Positions 1 through 5,233 of a DNA stretch of 5,233 nt are shown here, piece after piece; position 1 is the stretch's first letter, and every line of letters starts with the position of its first letter. The position numbers were made by a program, and so were the translations under genes. The notes under the pieces were generated by a model. It did no database searches and had not been told where the DNA came from. It saw only the letters and a program-made list of their open reading frames with translations. The DNA is from Chloroflexota bacterium (lineage in GTDB: Bacteria > Chloroflexota > Anaerolineae > Aggregatilineales > UBA3940): the NCBI GenBank assembly GCA_011051745.1, contig DRKO01000404.1, positions 1 to 5,233 of the forward strand, in the 5' to 3' direction.

Positions 1-528
1 CCCGGCGGCCTCGCCCCGAACCGAGCCGCCATGGAGTGGGCCGGACTGCCGTTCCTGTTCCTTTCGATGTTCCTCTCCTACGTCTGGGAGGAGATCGGCT
101 GGCGCGGGTTCGCCCTCCCGCGCCTCCAACAGCGTTACAGTGCGCTGGTCGCCAGCCTGATCATGGGGGCGCTGGCCTTCCTGTGGCATCTGCCGCTCAC
201 GTTCAACCGCGACCTGCCCGCCGCGCTGCCCACCACCCCGGCGGGGCTGCTGATCGATCTGGTCTTCGCCATTGCGATCACCGTCTGGTATACGTGGCTG
301 TATAACAACAGCGGGGGCAGTCTGTGGCCGGCCTCCATCTTCCACGCCGCGCTGAACACAAGCGCAGGCGTGACGATGGCCGTGGCAGGCGCGGAGGGAT
401 TCACCGCCCAGTACGTTCCGGCCACGCTGATCTACACGGCGCTGGCGATCCTGATCACGCTCGCGTATGGCCCGGCCACGCTCACCCGCAGGGTCAGGGC
501 AGAAAGCGCCCCGTCGCGGGCTGCCTGA
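1..528 (+). CDS. CPBP family (CAAX-like) intramembrane metalloprotease, C-terminal part
   Basis: The reading frame is open from base 1, so the gene starts upstream; 175 residues plus the stop are visible. An in-frame ATG at base 31 exists, but starting there would remove the N-terminal membrane helices this family normally has. Three family motifs are seen, numbered from the first visible codon: EE at 30-31 with R35 (EEIGWRGF), F60-x-x-H63 (FLWH) and H115-x-x-x-N119 (HAALN). In CPBP/Abi proteases the Glu and His residues form the metal site within the membrane. Hydrophobic segments lie at about 16-28, 47-62, 81-100 and 130-155, consistent with a polytopic membrane protein. The tail is short and basic. 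Family members process prenylated proteins in eukaryotes and act in bacteriocin self-immunity or unknown roles in bacteria; the substrate here cannot be told. The family call is firm, the role is not. Confidence 0.93.
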   Translation, partial: PGGLAPNRAAMEWAGLPFLFLSMFLSYVWEEIGWRGFALPRLQQRYSALVASLIMGALAFLWHLPLTFNRDLPAALPTTPAGLLIDLVFAIAITVWYTWLYNNSGGSLWPASIFHAALNTSAGVTMAVAGAEGFTAQYVPATLIYTALAILITLAYGPATLTRRVRAESAPSRAA

Positions 529-552
529 GGGGAAAAGGGCCGATCCCTCTCA
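526..552. terminator. Inverted repeat covering both convergent stop codons
   Basis: TGAGGGG (526-532) can pair with CCCTCTCA (545-552) with one bulged T at 548, giving 7 base pairs around a 12-nt loop. The left arm begins with the TGA stop of the CPBP gene, and the right arm ends with the TGA stop (read on the minus strand) of comM. It lies exactly at the junction of two converging genes, so a shared bidirectional terminator is possible. There is no T-tract on either side, so the terminator reading is an inference. Confidence 0.35.
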
Positions 553-2067
553 CGGGCGGGCGCGGTACTGGAGCGCCTCGGCCAGATGGTGAGGGCGGAT
601 CGTCTCGCTCCCTTCCAGATCGGCGATGGTGCGGCTCAGCTTGAGCACACGGTGATAGCCCCGCGCGCTGAGGTGCATCTGCTGCATGGCAGAGCGCATC
701 AGGCGCTGCCCTTCATCATCCAGGCGGGCATGCTCCTGCACCTCCCGCACGCCCATATCGGCGTTGCACAGAAGAGGTGTTCCGGCGAAGCGCTCCATCT
801 GCCGCTCTCTGGCCGCCTGCACCCGCGCCCGGATCACTTCCGAAGGTTCCCCCCGCCGATCATCGGTCAGCTTGTCGTAGTCCACACGCGGAACCTCGAT
901 GTGAATGTCGATCCGGTCGAGCAGGGGGCCGGATATCCGCTGCCGGTAGCGGGTGATCATCGTCTGGCTACAGGTGCAGGCGTGGAACGGATCGCCGTAA
1001 TATCCGCACGGGCAGGGGTTGGAGGCCGCGATCAGCATGAAGCTAGCCGGGAAGGTCATCGTGCCGGAGGCCCGGCTGACGGTCACCTGCCGATCCTCAA
1101 GCGGCTGGCGCAGCACCTCCAGATTGCGCCCGTATTCGGGAAGCTCATCCAGAAAGAGAACGCCCCGGTGGGCCAAGCTGACCTCGCCGGGACGGGGCCA
1201 TGAGCCGCCCCCGACCAGACCGGCCTGGCTGATCGTGTGGTGCGGGGCGCGAAAGGGCCGCTCGCGGATCAGAGGCACGTCGTCGGGGAGCATATCGGCC
1301 ACAGAATAGATGCGGGTGACCTCCAGCGCCTCTTCCAGCGTCATATCGGGCAGGATGCCGGGCACGGCCCGCGCCAGCAACGTCTTACCCGCCCCCGGAG
1401 GGCCGATCATGCTGAGGTTGTGCCCGCCCGCCGCCGCGACTTCAAGCGCCCGCCTGACGTGCTCCTGCCCTTTGATGTCGGCAAAATCCACCGGATAGCG
1501 AGGCCGGATGCGCAGGGCATCCAGACTGTCGGGGTCAAAGGGCGGGATGGCATCCAGCCCCAGCAGGTGCTCCACAATCGAGATCAGATGATCTACCGGA
1601 ATCACCTCGATGTCGGGGATCAGGGCCGCCTCCGGAGCATCGGCGGCGGGGACAAAGACGCGCTCCAGCCCCAGCGAGGCGGCCATGTGCGTGGCCGAGA
1701 TCACACCCCGCACGTGCCGGACGCTGCCATCCAGCGAAAGCTCCCCCAGCACGAGCGCTCCGTCGAGCGCGTCGGGCGGAATCTGACCGCTGGCGGCCAG
1801 CAACCCCAGCGCAATCGCCAGATCATAGGCCGGGCCTTCTTTGCGCAGATCAGCAGGGGCAAGGTTGATGGTGAGGCGGCGCTGGCCGGGGAACTTCAGG
1901 CCACTGTTCCGGATCGCCGACCAGACGCGGTCTCTGGATTCCTTCACCGCCGCCGAGGGCAACCCCACCAGCGTGATGCCGGGCATCCCCCGCGCGGCGT
2001 CTACCTCGACCTCGACGAGAACGCCATCCAGCCCGACCAGAGCGCAACTGTTGACCTTCGCCAGCAC
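550..2067 (-). CDS. comM: YifB/ComM family Mg-chelatase-like AAA+ ATPase
   Basis: The product is 505 residues, the usual length for the family. Domains in order: an N-terminal ChlI-like domain (about 1-175, opening LAKVNSCALVGLDG), the Mg-chelatase-type AAA+ core (about 190-395) and a C-terminal helical domain (about 400-505). Visible motifs are Walker A GPPGAGKT (222-229), Walker B VLFLDE (303-308), the LLDR segment with R385, and four cysteines (352, 354, 364, 366) in the NPCPCG...CTC region that look like a metal site. ComM of Haemophilus and Vibrio is a hexameric helicase that extends DNA branch migration during natural transformation; YifB homologues also occur in bacteria not known to be competent. 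The frame extends 18 codons upstream to an ATG at 2121, but GTG at 2067 is preferred because homologues start there and GGAGG lies 5 nt before it. The gene is convergent with the CPBP gene and downstream of the FKBP gene. I see no damaged motif. Confidence 0.97.
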   Translation of the reverse strand: MLAKVNSCALVGLDGVLVEVEVDAARGMPGITLVGLPSAAVKESRDRVWSAIRNSGLKFPGQRRLTINLAPADLRKEGPAYDLAIALGLLAASGQIPPDALDGALVLGELSLDGSVRHVRGVISATHMAASLGLERVFVPAADAPEAALIPDIEVIPVDHLISIVEHLLGLDAIPPFDPDSLDALRIRPRYPVDFADIKGQEHVRRALEVAAAGGHNLSMIGPPGAGKTLLARAVPGILPDMTLEEALEVTRIYSVADMLPDDVPLIRERPFRAPHHTISQAGLVGGGSWPRPGEVSLAHRGVLFLDELPEYGRNLEVLRQPLEDRQVTVSRASGTMTFPASFMLIAASNPCPCGYYGDPFHACTCSQTMITRYRQRISGPLLDRIDIHIEVPRVDYDKLTDDRRGEPSEVIRARVQAARERQMERFAGTPLLCNADMGVREVQEHARLDDEGQRLMRSAMQQMHLSARGYHRVLKLSRTIADLEGSETIRPHHLAEALQYRARP

Positions 2068-2072
2068 ACAAT

Positions 2073-2077
2073 CCTCC
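2073..2077 (-). promoter_or_regulatory. Shine-Dalgarno deciding the comM GTG start
   Basis: On the minus strand GGAGG is followed by 5 nt and then GTG CTG GCG AAG. This supports GTG at 2067 over the upstream in-frame ATG at 2121, whose extra 18 residues do not fit the family's N-terminus. Confidence 0.8.
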
Positions 2078-2092
2078 CGTTCCAGCCCGCAT

Positions 2093-2121
2093 AGGGTAGC
2101 ACGAGAGAAAAGGGCGAGCAA
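2093..2121 (-). promoter_or_regulatory. Possible comM promoter (extended -10)
   Basis: On the minus strand TTGCTC (2121-2116) is separated by 17 nt from TACCCT (2098-2093), and TGC directly precedes the latter, giving the TGn of an extended -10. Both hexamers match the consensus poorly (about 3 of 6 each). The site falls between the FKBP terminator and the comM Shine-Dalgarno, where a promoter is expected. If real, the leader would be about 20 nt. It overlaps the first codons of the rejected longer comM start. Confidence 0.25.
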
Positions 2122-2148
2122 GAGGACAGGCGGCGGATGGCAGATAGC

Positions 2149-2185
2149 AAAAAGCCCTCACCCTTCTGGAGGAAAGAATGAGGGC
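2149..2185 (-). terminator. Rho-independent terminator downstream of the FKBP gene
   Basis: Read on the minus strand, GCCCTCA (2185-2179) and TGAGGGC (2160-2154) form a perfect 7-bp stem, directly followed by TTTTT (2153-2149). The 18-nt loop can add a few inner pairs (TTC with GAA). The T-tract is on the correct side for minus-strand transcription leaving the FKBP gene, whose stop is about 135 nt away. It lies about 80 nt before the comM start, so it could also act as an attenuator on read-through into comM. Confidence 0.7.
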
Positions 2186-2225
2186 CGAATGCCAGCAGCC
2201 TATCCAATGAGTGCCGCACTTCAGG

Positions 2226-2245
2226 CCCCGCCGGATCGGCAGGGG
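2226..2245. repeat. GC-rich hairpin between the FKBP stop and its terminator
   Basis: CCCC-GCCG (2226-2233) pairs with CGGC (2237-2240) and GGGG (2242-2245), with a 3-nt loop and one bulged A at 2241. No T-tract follows on either strand. It would lie in the 3' untranslated part of the FKBP transcript, where it may block 3' exonucleases; that role is a guess. Confidence 0.4.
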
Positions 2246-2301
2246 GACAGAACCCAGCACCGATCAGCGGAGACCGGCTATGTGATGCGAAACTCTACGC
2301 C

Positions 2302-2317
2302 GGAGCGGCTCCGCTCC
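2302..2317. repeat. Hairpin immediately after the FKBP stop codon
   Basis: GGAGCGG (2302-2308) and CCGCTCC (2311-2317) are perfect inverted repeats with only 2 nt between them; in RNA this would be a 6-bp stem with a 4-nt loop. It starts right after the FKBP TAG stop on the minus strand. There is no T-run behind it, so on its own it is a poor intrinsic terminator; the better one is at 2149-2185. Confidence 0.45.
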
Positions 2318-2318
2318 C

Positions 2319-2747
2319 CTAGAGAATCTCCATAAGCTGAATCTCAAACACCAGGTCTTTGCCTGCCAGCGGATGGTTGGCGTCCAGCGTGACGCTCGTG
2401 CCGGAGACCTCGGTCACGGTGACAACAAAGGACTGCCCATCGGGCTGACGAATCTGCAATAGCTGACCGATCTCCGGATTCAGGTCTTCGGGGAACTCGG
2501 TGCGGGCGACCACCAGCACCATCTCAGCGTGGTGGGGGCCATACGCCATAGCAGAGGGAATGGTGGCGGTCTTAGAATCTCCGGGGGCCATGCCGACGAC
2601 GGCTTCCTCAAATCCGGGGATCACCTGACCGGCCCCGATGGTGAACTCCAGAGGATCGCGGTCAACGGAAGAGTCAAACACCGTCCCATCAACCAGTTTT
2701 CCCGTATAGTGGACTCTGACGGTATCGCCAGACTTTGCCTGAGCCAT
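2319..2747 (-). CDS. SlyD-like FKBP-type peptidyl-prolyl cis-trans isomerase
   Basis: The 142-residue protein has no signal peptide, so it is probably cytosolic. It catalyses cis-trans isomerisation of prolyl bonds and, in SlyD relatives, acts as a folding chaperone. The N-terminal FKBP half carries VHYTGKL (Y14), the GTVFDSS segment (F24, D25) and VIPGFEEAV (42-50). The second half of the FKBP fold is interrupted at about 71-120 by the insert-in-flap chaperone domain typical of SlyD, and the fold resumes with NHPLAGK (124-130) and a final beta strand. The His/Cys-rich metal-binding tail of E. coli SlyD is absent; the protein stops at IQLMEIL. The flap residues before AYG read IPSAM rather than the common PPED-type sequence. 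ATG at 2747 is preceded by GGAAG at a 9-nt spacing. It is divergent from the signalling genes and appears to be its own transcription unit. Confidence 0.95.
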   Translation of the reverse strand: MAQAKSGDTVRVHYTGKLVDGTVFDSSVDRDPLEFTIGAGQVIPGFEEAVVGMAPGDSKTATIPSAMAYGPHHAEMVLVVARTEFPEDLNPEIGQLLQIRQPDGQSFVVTVTEVSGTSVTLDANHPLAGKDLVFEIQLMEIL

Positions 2748-2776
2748 TGATTTTTTCTTCCTTTCAGTCTGTCTGT

Positions 2777-2818
2777 GCTACGCACTCCCACCCCTGCACA
2801 GGGCAGGGGAAGGGTAGC
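2777..2818. repeat. Imperfect long hairpin in the FKBP leader region
   Basis: CCCCTGC (2791-2797) and GCAGGGG (2803-2809) form a perfect 7-bp stem with a 5-nt loop. Outside it, CC/GG pairs and an outer GCTAC (2777-2781) with GTAGC (2814-2818) can extend the structure around internal loops. It ends about 30 nt before the FKBP start on the minus strand, so it would sit in the 5' leader of that mRNA. No T-tract is present on either side, which argues against a terminator. Confidence 0.5.
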
Positions 2819-3148
2819 CAGCTTACCAGTATGCAGGTTTGTGCCACACGTTGAAAATGCAGACCGATCTGATACCTGCGCAGGGGTGAAAGCGGGAAGA
2901 GAGAGGCATAAGCCCGGCAGATCGGGCGGTGCTATATTTCCAGTTGTGCAACACAGACGTTTGCGCGAAAATTATTGTACTCCAGAAATGAAGAAGACGC
3001 ACCTCCTGCTCCGGGGACGTACCGCATCGGGAGCGAACCGAACAGCGGGGGGAGAGCAGGCGGAGCCTCTCCCTCCAGAGCACCGACCCGGAGCATTACG
3101 TTTTGATGACAAATCCCCCCTCTCGACCTGCCCGTCCGCCGTCCAGTC

Positions 3149-3154
3149 TATAAT
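3149..3154 (+). promoter_or_regulatory. Consensus TATAAT hexamer, possible -10 box
   Basis: A perfect TATAAT occurs in a GC-rich background about 205 nt upstream of the first receiver gene. No convincing -35 lies 16-18 nt upstream (ACCTGC at 17), and there is no TGn extension, so it is only a candidate. Confidence 0.3.
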
Positions 3155-3190
3155 GGGGATGAATCGCCCGGCCCGGCCACAGAATCAGGG

Positions 3191-3196
3191 TATAAT
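3191..3196 (+). promoter_or_regulatory. Second TATAAT hexamer, possible -10 box
   Basis: A second perfect TATAAT lies 42 nt after the first. Transcription from it would start near 3203 and give a leader of about 155 nt containing the inverted repeat at 3231-3289. The sequence at the -35 position (CCGGCC) is not a match, so an activator or alternative sigma factor would be needed, or the site is chance. Confidence 0.3.
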
Positions 3197-3230
3197 GTGA
3201 GCAAGATCGCAGACACTCACCGACATCAGC

Positions 3231-3289
3231 AGGCAAGCCCTTCTCAAGAAACCCCCGGCACAGACTCTCAAGGTCGCAAGGGCTTGCTT
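3231..3289 (+). repeat. 10-12 bp inverted repeat in the presumed leader of the receiver genes
   Basis: GCAAGCCCTT (3233-3242) and AAGGGCTTGC (3278-3287) are perfect reverse complements; one G-U and one A-U pair extend the stem to 12 bp. The 35-nt loop contains the direct repeat TCTCAAG at 3242-3248 and 3266-3272. The right-arm core GGCTTGCT recurs exactly 50 nt later at 3331-3338 and could compete for the same left arm. No T-tract follows the stem, so a simple terminator is unlikely; a structured leader or a binding site is possible. Confidence 0.5.
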
Positions 3290-3359
3290 CGGATCAGGCA
3301 GACAGGGCACGGCGATACAAAGCGAGACCCGGCTTGCTCTCAGTTCTGCGAGGCAAAGG

Positions 3360-3743
3360 ATGATGACAAAAGGGCGGATACTCTATATTGAGGATAACCT
3401 GGAGAGTCGAATCCTGATCAGGCGAGTACTGGAGGCCGAGGGATATACCGTCATCGAAGCGGAGAACGGACTGGAGGGGCTCAATCTGGCCGTCACCGAA
3501 AGCCCCGACCTGATCCTGATGGATATCAACCTGCCGGATATTGACGGCTACGAGTGCACAGCCCGCCTGAGGGAGATAAACAGCTTCCGACACGTCCCGA
3601 TCGTGGCACTGACAGCCAACGCCCTCAGCGGAGACCGCGAGAAAGCCCTCGACGCCGGATGCGACGACTACATCTCCAAACCGGTTGACATAGACAGATT
3701 GCCCGCCCAGATCGCCTATCACCTGAACGGAGGGAGCGGTTGA
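3360..3743 (+). CDS. Single-domain response regulator (receiver-only, DivK/CheY-like)
   Basis: The 127-residue protein is one receiver domain with no output domain. Key residues are all present: the acidic pair E11-D12, phospho-acceptor D55 in LILMDINLP, switch T85 in IVALTAN, and K107 followed by P108 in ISKPVD. The EDNLESR opening and the ALTANAL...AGCDDYISKP stretch resemble DivK-type receivers and receivers from hybrid kinases. It probably takes phosphate from a histidine kinase or phosphotransfer protein and signals through protein contact. ATG 3360 is followed at once by a second ATG at 3363; GAGG (3350-3353) lies 6 nt before the first and 9 nt before the second, so either may start translation. 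It heads a three-gene plus-strand set, with 82 nt before the next gene. The partner kinase is not in the window. Confidence 0.95.
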   Translation: MMTKGRILYIEDNLESRILIRRVLEAEGYTVIEAENGLEGLNLAVTESPDLILMDINLPDIDGYECTARLREINSFRHVPIVALTANALSGDREKALDAGCDDYISKPVDIDRLPAQIAYHLNGGSG

Positions 3744-3825
3744 CAGGCATCCCCTCTGCCCTCGCCCATTATGACCCAACTCAGCGACCTGCCGACAACA
3801 CAGGGAAGAAGCAAGGTTCAGGAAA

Positions 3826-4287
3826 ATGAGCCAGAACAACCAGAAGCGAACCGAGAGGCTGGAACGAGTGAAGCGGGAGCCGGTCGACCCTACCGAAGCT
3901 CACGTGCTCGTGGTGGAGGACAACGTCCCTAACTTTGTGTTGATCGCCCGGATGCTGGCTTACATGGGCGTGCCACGCTGCGAGTGGAAAACCTCCGGCT
4001 GGCAGGTGGTTGAGTTCGCCGACACGCTGCCACGCATTGATCTGATCCTGATGGACATCCGCCTGCCCTATGAGGACGGGTTCGAGGCCCTGGAGAAGAT
4101 CCGGGCCAACCAGCGCCTGAAAGATACGCTCGTGGTGGCCGTCACCGCCGAGGCGAGCCTCGAGCAGATGAGGAAGGCCCAGCGAGCAGGCTTCGACGGT
4201 TTTCTGGGCAAACCCCTTGACCCGGATCGCTTCCCCGACCAGATCCGGCGCATCCTGCACGGCGAGTCGGTCTGGGAGCTTCAGTAA
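3826..4287 (+). CDS. Response regulator receiver protein with charged N-terminal extension
   Basis: The 153-residue protein is a receiver domain (about 25-150) preceded by some 24 mostly polar residues rich in Arg, Lys and Glu. Receiver hallmarks are present: E31-D32, phospho-acceptor D77 in LILMDIRLP, switch T107 in VAVTAE and K129-P130 in LGKPLD. No output domain follows; the chain ends at ESVWELQ. The segment between the first helix and the third strand (about 48-66, with C52, W54 and W59) is longer and more aromatic than in the first receiver, so the two are not recent copies of each other. AAGG (3813-3816) lies 9 nt before the ATG, and a closer AGGA precedes it too. The next gene begins 29 nt after its stop, suggesting co-transcription. 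It is likely a phosphorelay intermediate or a regulator acting by protein contact. Confidence 0.95.
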   Translation: MSQNNQKRTERLERVKREPVDPTEAHVLVVEDNVPNFVLIARMLAYMGVPRCEWKTSGWQVVEFADTLPRIDLILMDIRLPYEDGFEALEKIRANQRLKDTLVVAVTAEASLEQMRKAQRAGFDGFLGKPLDPDRFPDQIRRILHGESVWELQ

Positions 4288-4316
4288 GCGGGGTAACCAC
4301 TCAGAGGAAAGAGGCC

Positions 4317-5233
4317 ATGAACTCTGACACTCAGGCGGCACAGGCGGGCGGGTCGGGATCGGCCCACCTGTTCCTGCAGGCGATGGCAGAGGTAGCCGCC
4401 GCAACCAGCCCTGAGGAGATCATCAGCGCCCTCCAGAAGCACATTCTGAGCGACGCAGACCACATCGGCCTGATACAGGTCGGGTTCGGGGCCATCGGCG
4501 AGCCGGTCTTTCGGAGCGCCGCAAGCCGGGATCGGGACGGCCTCGCCGGAGAGGACATCCCCCCGGAGGCAGTCCGTCAGGCGCTGGGGTCCTCTCCCCT
4601 GTTCATCGCCGATGTCGGAGAACTGGACGAGGCGGAGGCGCCGCTCAGGGCCTACATCGAGGACACGCTCCGGGCGGCCAGCCTGGCCCTGATCCCCCTG
4701 ACCGGACGGGCACGGATAGCGGGGTATCTGGTCGTCGCCAGCCGCCAGCCGCGCCGGTACAGTGAAGAGGAACAGCAGGCCCTCACCGCTCTGGCCCAGC
4801 AGGCGGCCGTCATTCTGGAAAACACCCTGCTGCTCGATACCCTGAGCCGCCAGACGGAACGTCTCAGCCTGATCAACGAACTGGCGCAGGCGATCAAAGG
4901 CGCCTTCGATGTGGCCGCTCTGGGCAGGCAGGTTGTTCAGACCCTCTCGCAGATCATCCCCCTCTCCCACCTGAGCATCGCCCTGCTGGAACCAGACGGG
5001 CAGGAAGCACAGATGCACACCTTTCATGGCTCCCCCCTGCCCTCCCCTGCCCCGGTCACGGATTCCTGCCTGGGGGCCGCCCTGAGAGAGGGAAGAAGCC
5101 TTCAAATCGAGAGCGTCCGCGATTGCGGGAGCTACGGGGAGCACTGGGCCGCCGCCGGAGCCCCGACCCTGCTCATCGTCCCGCTCACGGCGCGGAAACG
5201 CCACGTTGGAACGCTGAACATCGGGCTGCCCGA
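4317..5233 (+). CDS. Tandem-GAF signalling protein, N-terminal part (runs off the window)
   Basis: The frame from ATG 4317 has no stop to the window end: 305 codons and two bases. GAGG (4304-4307) lies 9 nt before the ATG, and AGAGG also occurs closer. After a short flexible Gly/Ser/Ala start (1-15), a first GAF domain covers about 17-170, ending in the typical LIPLTGRARIAGYLVVASRQ strands and the SEEEQQALTALAQQAAVILEN helix. A linker helix (about 165-190) leads to a second GAF domain from about 187 (LINELAQAI) to the edge, with LIVPLTARKRHVGTLNIGL near the end. No signal peptide or membrane helix is seen, so this part is cytosolic. GAF domains bind small ligands or cofactors or serve as dimer modules; the ligand is unknown. 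The missing C-terminus may carry more GAF domains and a histidine kinase, GGDEF or SpoIIE-type output. Close spacing to the receiver gene argues for a shared pathway. Confidence 0.92.
   Translation, partial: MNSDTQAAQAGGSGSAHLFLQAMAEVAAATSPEEIISALQKHILSDADHIGLIQVGFGAIGEPVFRSAASRDRDGLAGEDIPPEAVRQALGSSPLFIADVGELDEAEAPLRAYIEDTLRAASLALIPLTGRARIAGYLVVASRQPRRYSEEEQQALTALAQQAAVILENTLLLDTLSRQTERLSLINELAQAIKGAFDVAALGRQVVQTLSQIIPLSHLSIALLEPDGQEAQMHTFHGSPLPSPAPVTDSCLGAALREGRSLQIESVRDCGSYGEHWAAAGAPTLLIVPLTARKRHVGTLNIGLP

Larger units (their letters stand above)
2748..3359. other. Gene-free divergent intergenic region of 612 nt
   Basis: No open frame here has a convincing ribosome site or recognisable protein. 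It should contain the minus-strand FKBP promoter and the plus-strand promoter for the receiver genes. An AT-rich patch at about 2966-2992 stands out from the GC-rich surroundings and may be part of the promoter region. A perfect 10-bp palindrome CCTGCGCAGG lies at 2875-2884, and a small 5-bp hairpin (GCCCG/CGGGC) at 2912-2927. The stronger hairpin, the TATAAT boxes and the leader stem are listed separately. I could not match a good -35 to any -10. Confidence 0.8.

Noticed and set aside
1237..2094. 285-codon plus-strand frame opposite comM
   Set aside because: It is antisense to the well-supported comM gene, very rich in Arg, Gln and His, and shows no recognisable domain or ribosome site.
2842..2857. 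Sigma-54-like site on the minus strand (TGGCAC ... TGC) upstream of FKBP
   Set aside because: The GG-to-GC spacing is 9 nt instead of the required 10, and no enhancer-binding protein gene is nearby.
2775..3200. 141-codon plus-strand frame in the intergenic region, starting at GTG
   Set aside because: There is no clear Shine-Dalgarno, the protein is low-hydrophobicity and Arg/Pro/Gly-rich with no known motif, and it spans candidate promoter elements of both neighbours.
3197..3391. 64-codon frame starting at a GTG right after TATAAT
   Set aside because: It overlaps the start of the first receiver gene out of frame, has no ribosome site, and its sequence is explained by the inverted repeat of the leader.
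3740..3772. TTGACA followed by CATTAT between the two receiver genes
   Set aside because: The spacing is 21 nt, too long for a standard sigma-70 promoter, and TTGACA overlaps the stop codon of the first receiver gene.
3781..4404. 207-codon minus-strand frame opposite the second receiver
   Set aside because: It overlaps the receiver and the start of the GAF gene in antisense, with no recognisable motif.
4281..5204. 307-codon open frame on the minus strand opposite the GAF gene
   Set aside because: It is antisense to a clear tandem-GAF coding frame, its composition is biased to Gly, Gln and Arg, and no domain is recognisable; GC-rich DNA often leaves such long empty frames.

Overview
This is a GC-rich bacterial window with six protein-coding genes, two of them cut by the window edges. 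The styles of the proteins (a YifB/ComM ATPase, a SlyD-like FKBP without a His-rich tail, and stand-alone receivers next to a GAF protein) suggest a free-living bacterium, possibly Chloroflexota (Anaerolineae-like). That placement is an impression from protein style and has not been tested by any search. There are no tRNA or rRNA genes, CRISPR arrays, transposases or other signs of mobile DNA.

Layout. Bases 1-528 (+) hold the C-terminal part of a CPBP (CAAX-like) intramembrane metalloprotease. It converges, with a 21-nt gap, on a comM/yifB gene (550-2067, -) whose start is best placed at a GTG behind a clear Shine-Dalgarno. Upstream of comM on the same strand is a SlyD-like FKBP prolyl isomerase (2319-2747, -). 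An intrinsic terminator (2149-2185) separates the two, so they probably form separate transcription units. A 612-nt gene-free interval (2748-3359) lies between FKBP and the divergent plus-strand genes. It contains inverted repeats, two TATAAT hexamers and a long-range stem-loop in the presumed leader of the next gene.

From 3360 to the right edge, three plus-strand genes form a signalling cluster: a receiver-only response regulator, a second receiver with a charged N-terminal extension, and a cytosolic tandem-GAF protein that runs off the window. Both receivers keep the phospho-acceptor Asp, the switch Thr and the conserved Lys, so both look able to accept phosphate. No histidine kinase is visible inside the window; one may be fused to the C-terminus of the GAF protein. 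The cluster looks like a phosphorelay or sensory module, but its input and output cannot be read from this window.

Nothing here is clearly a new biological system. The best leads are the structured leader in front of the receiver genes, the receiver-receiver-GAF arrangement, and the hairpin that covers both stop codons of the convergent pair.
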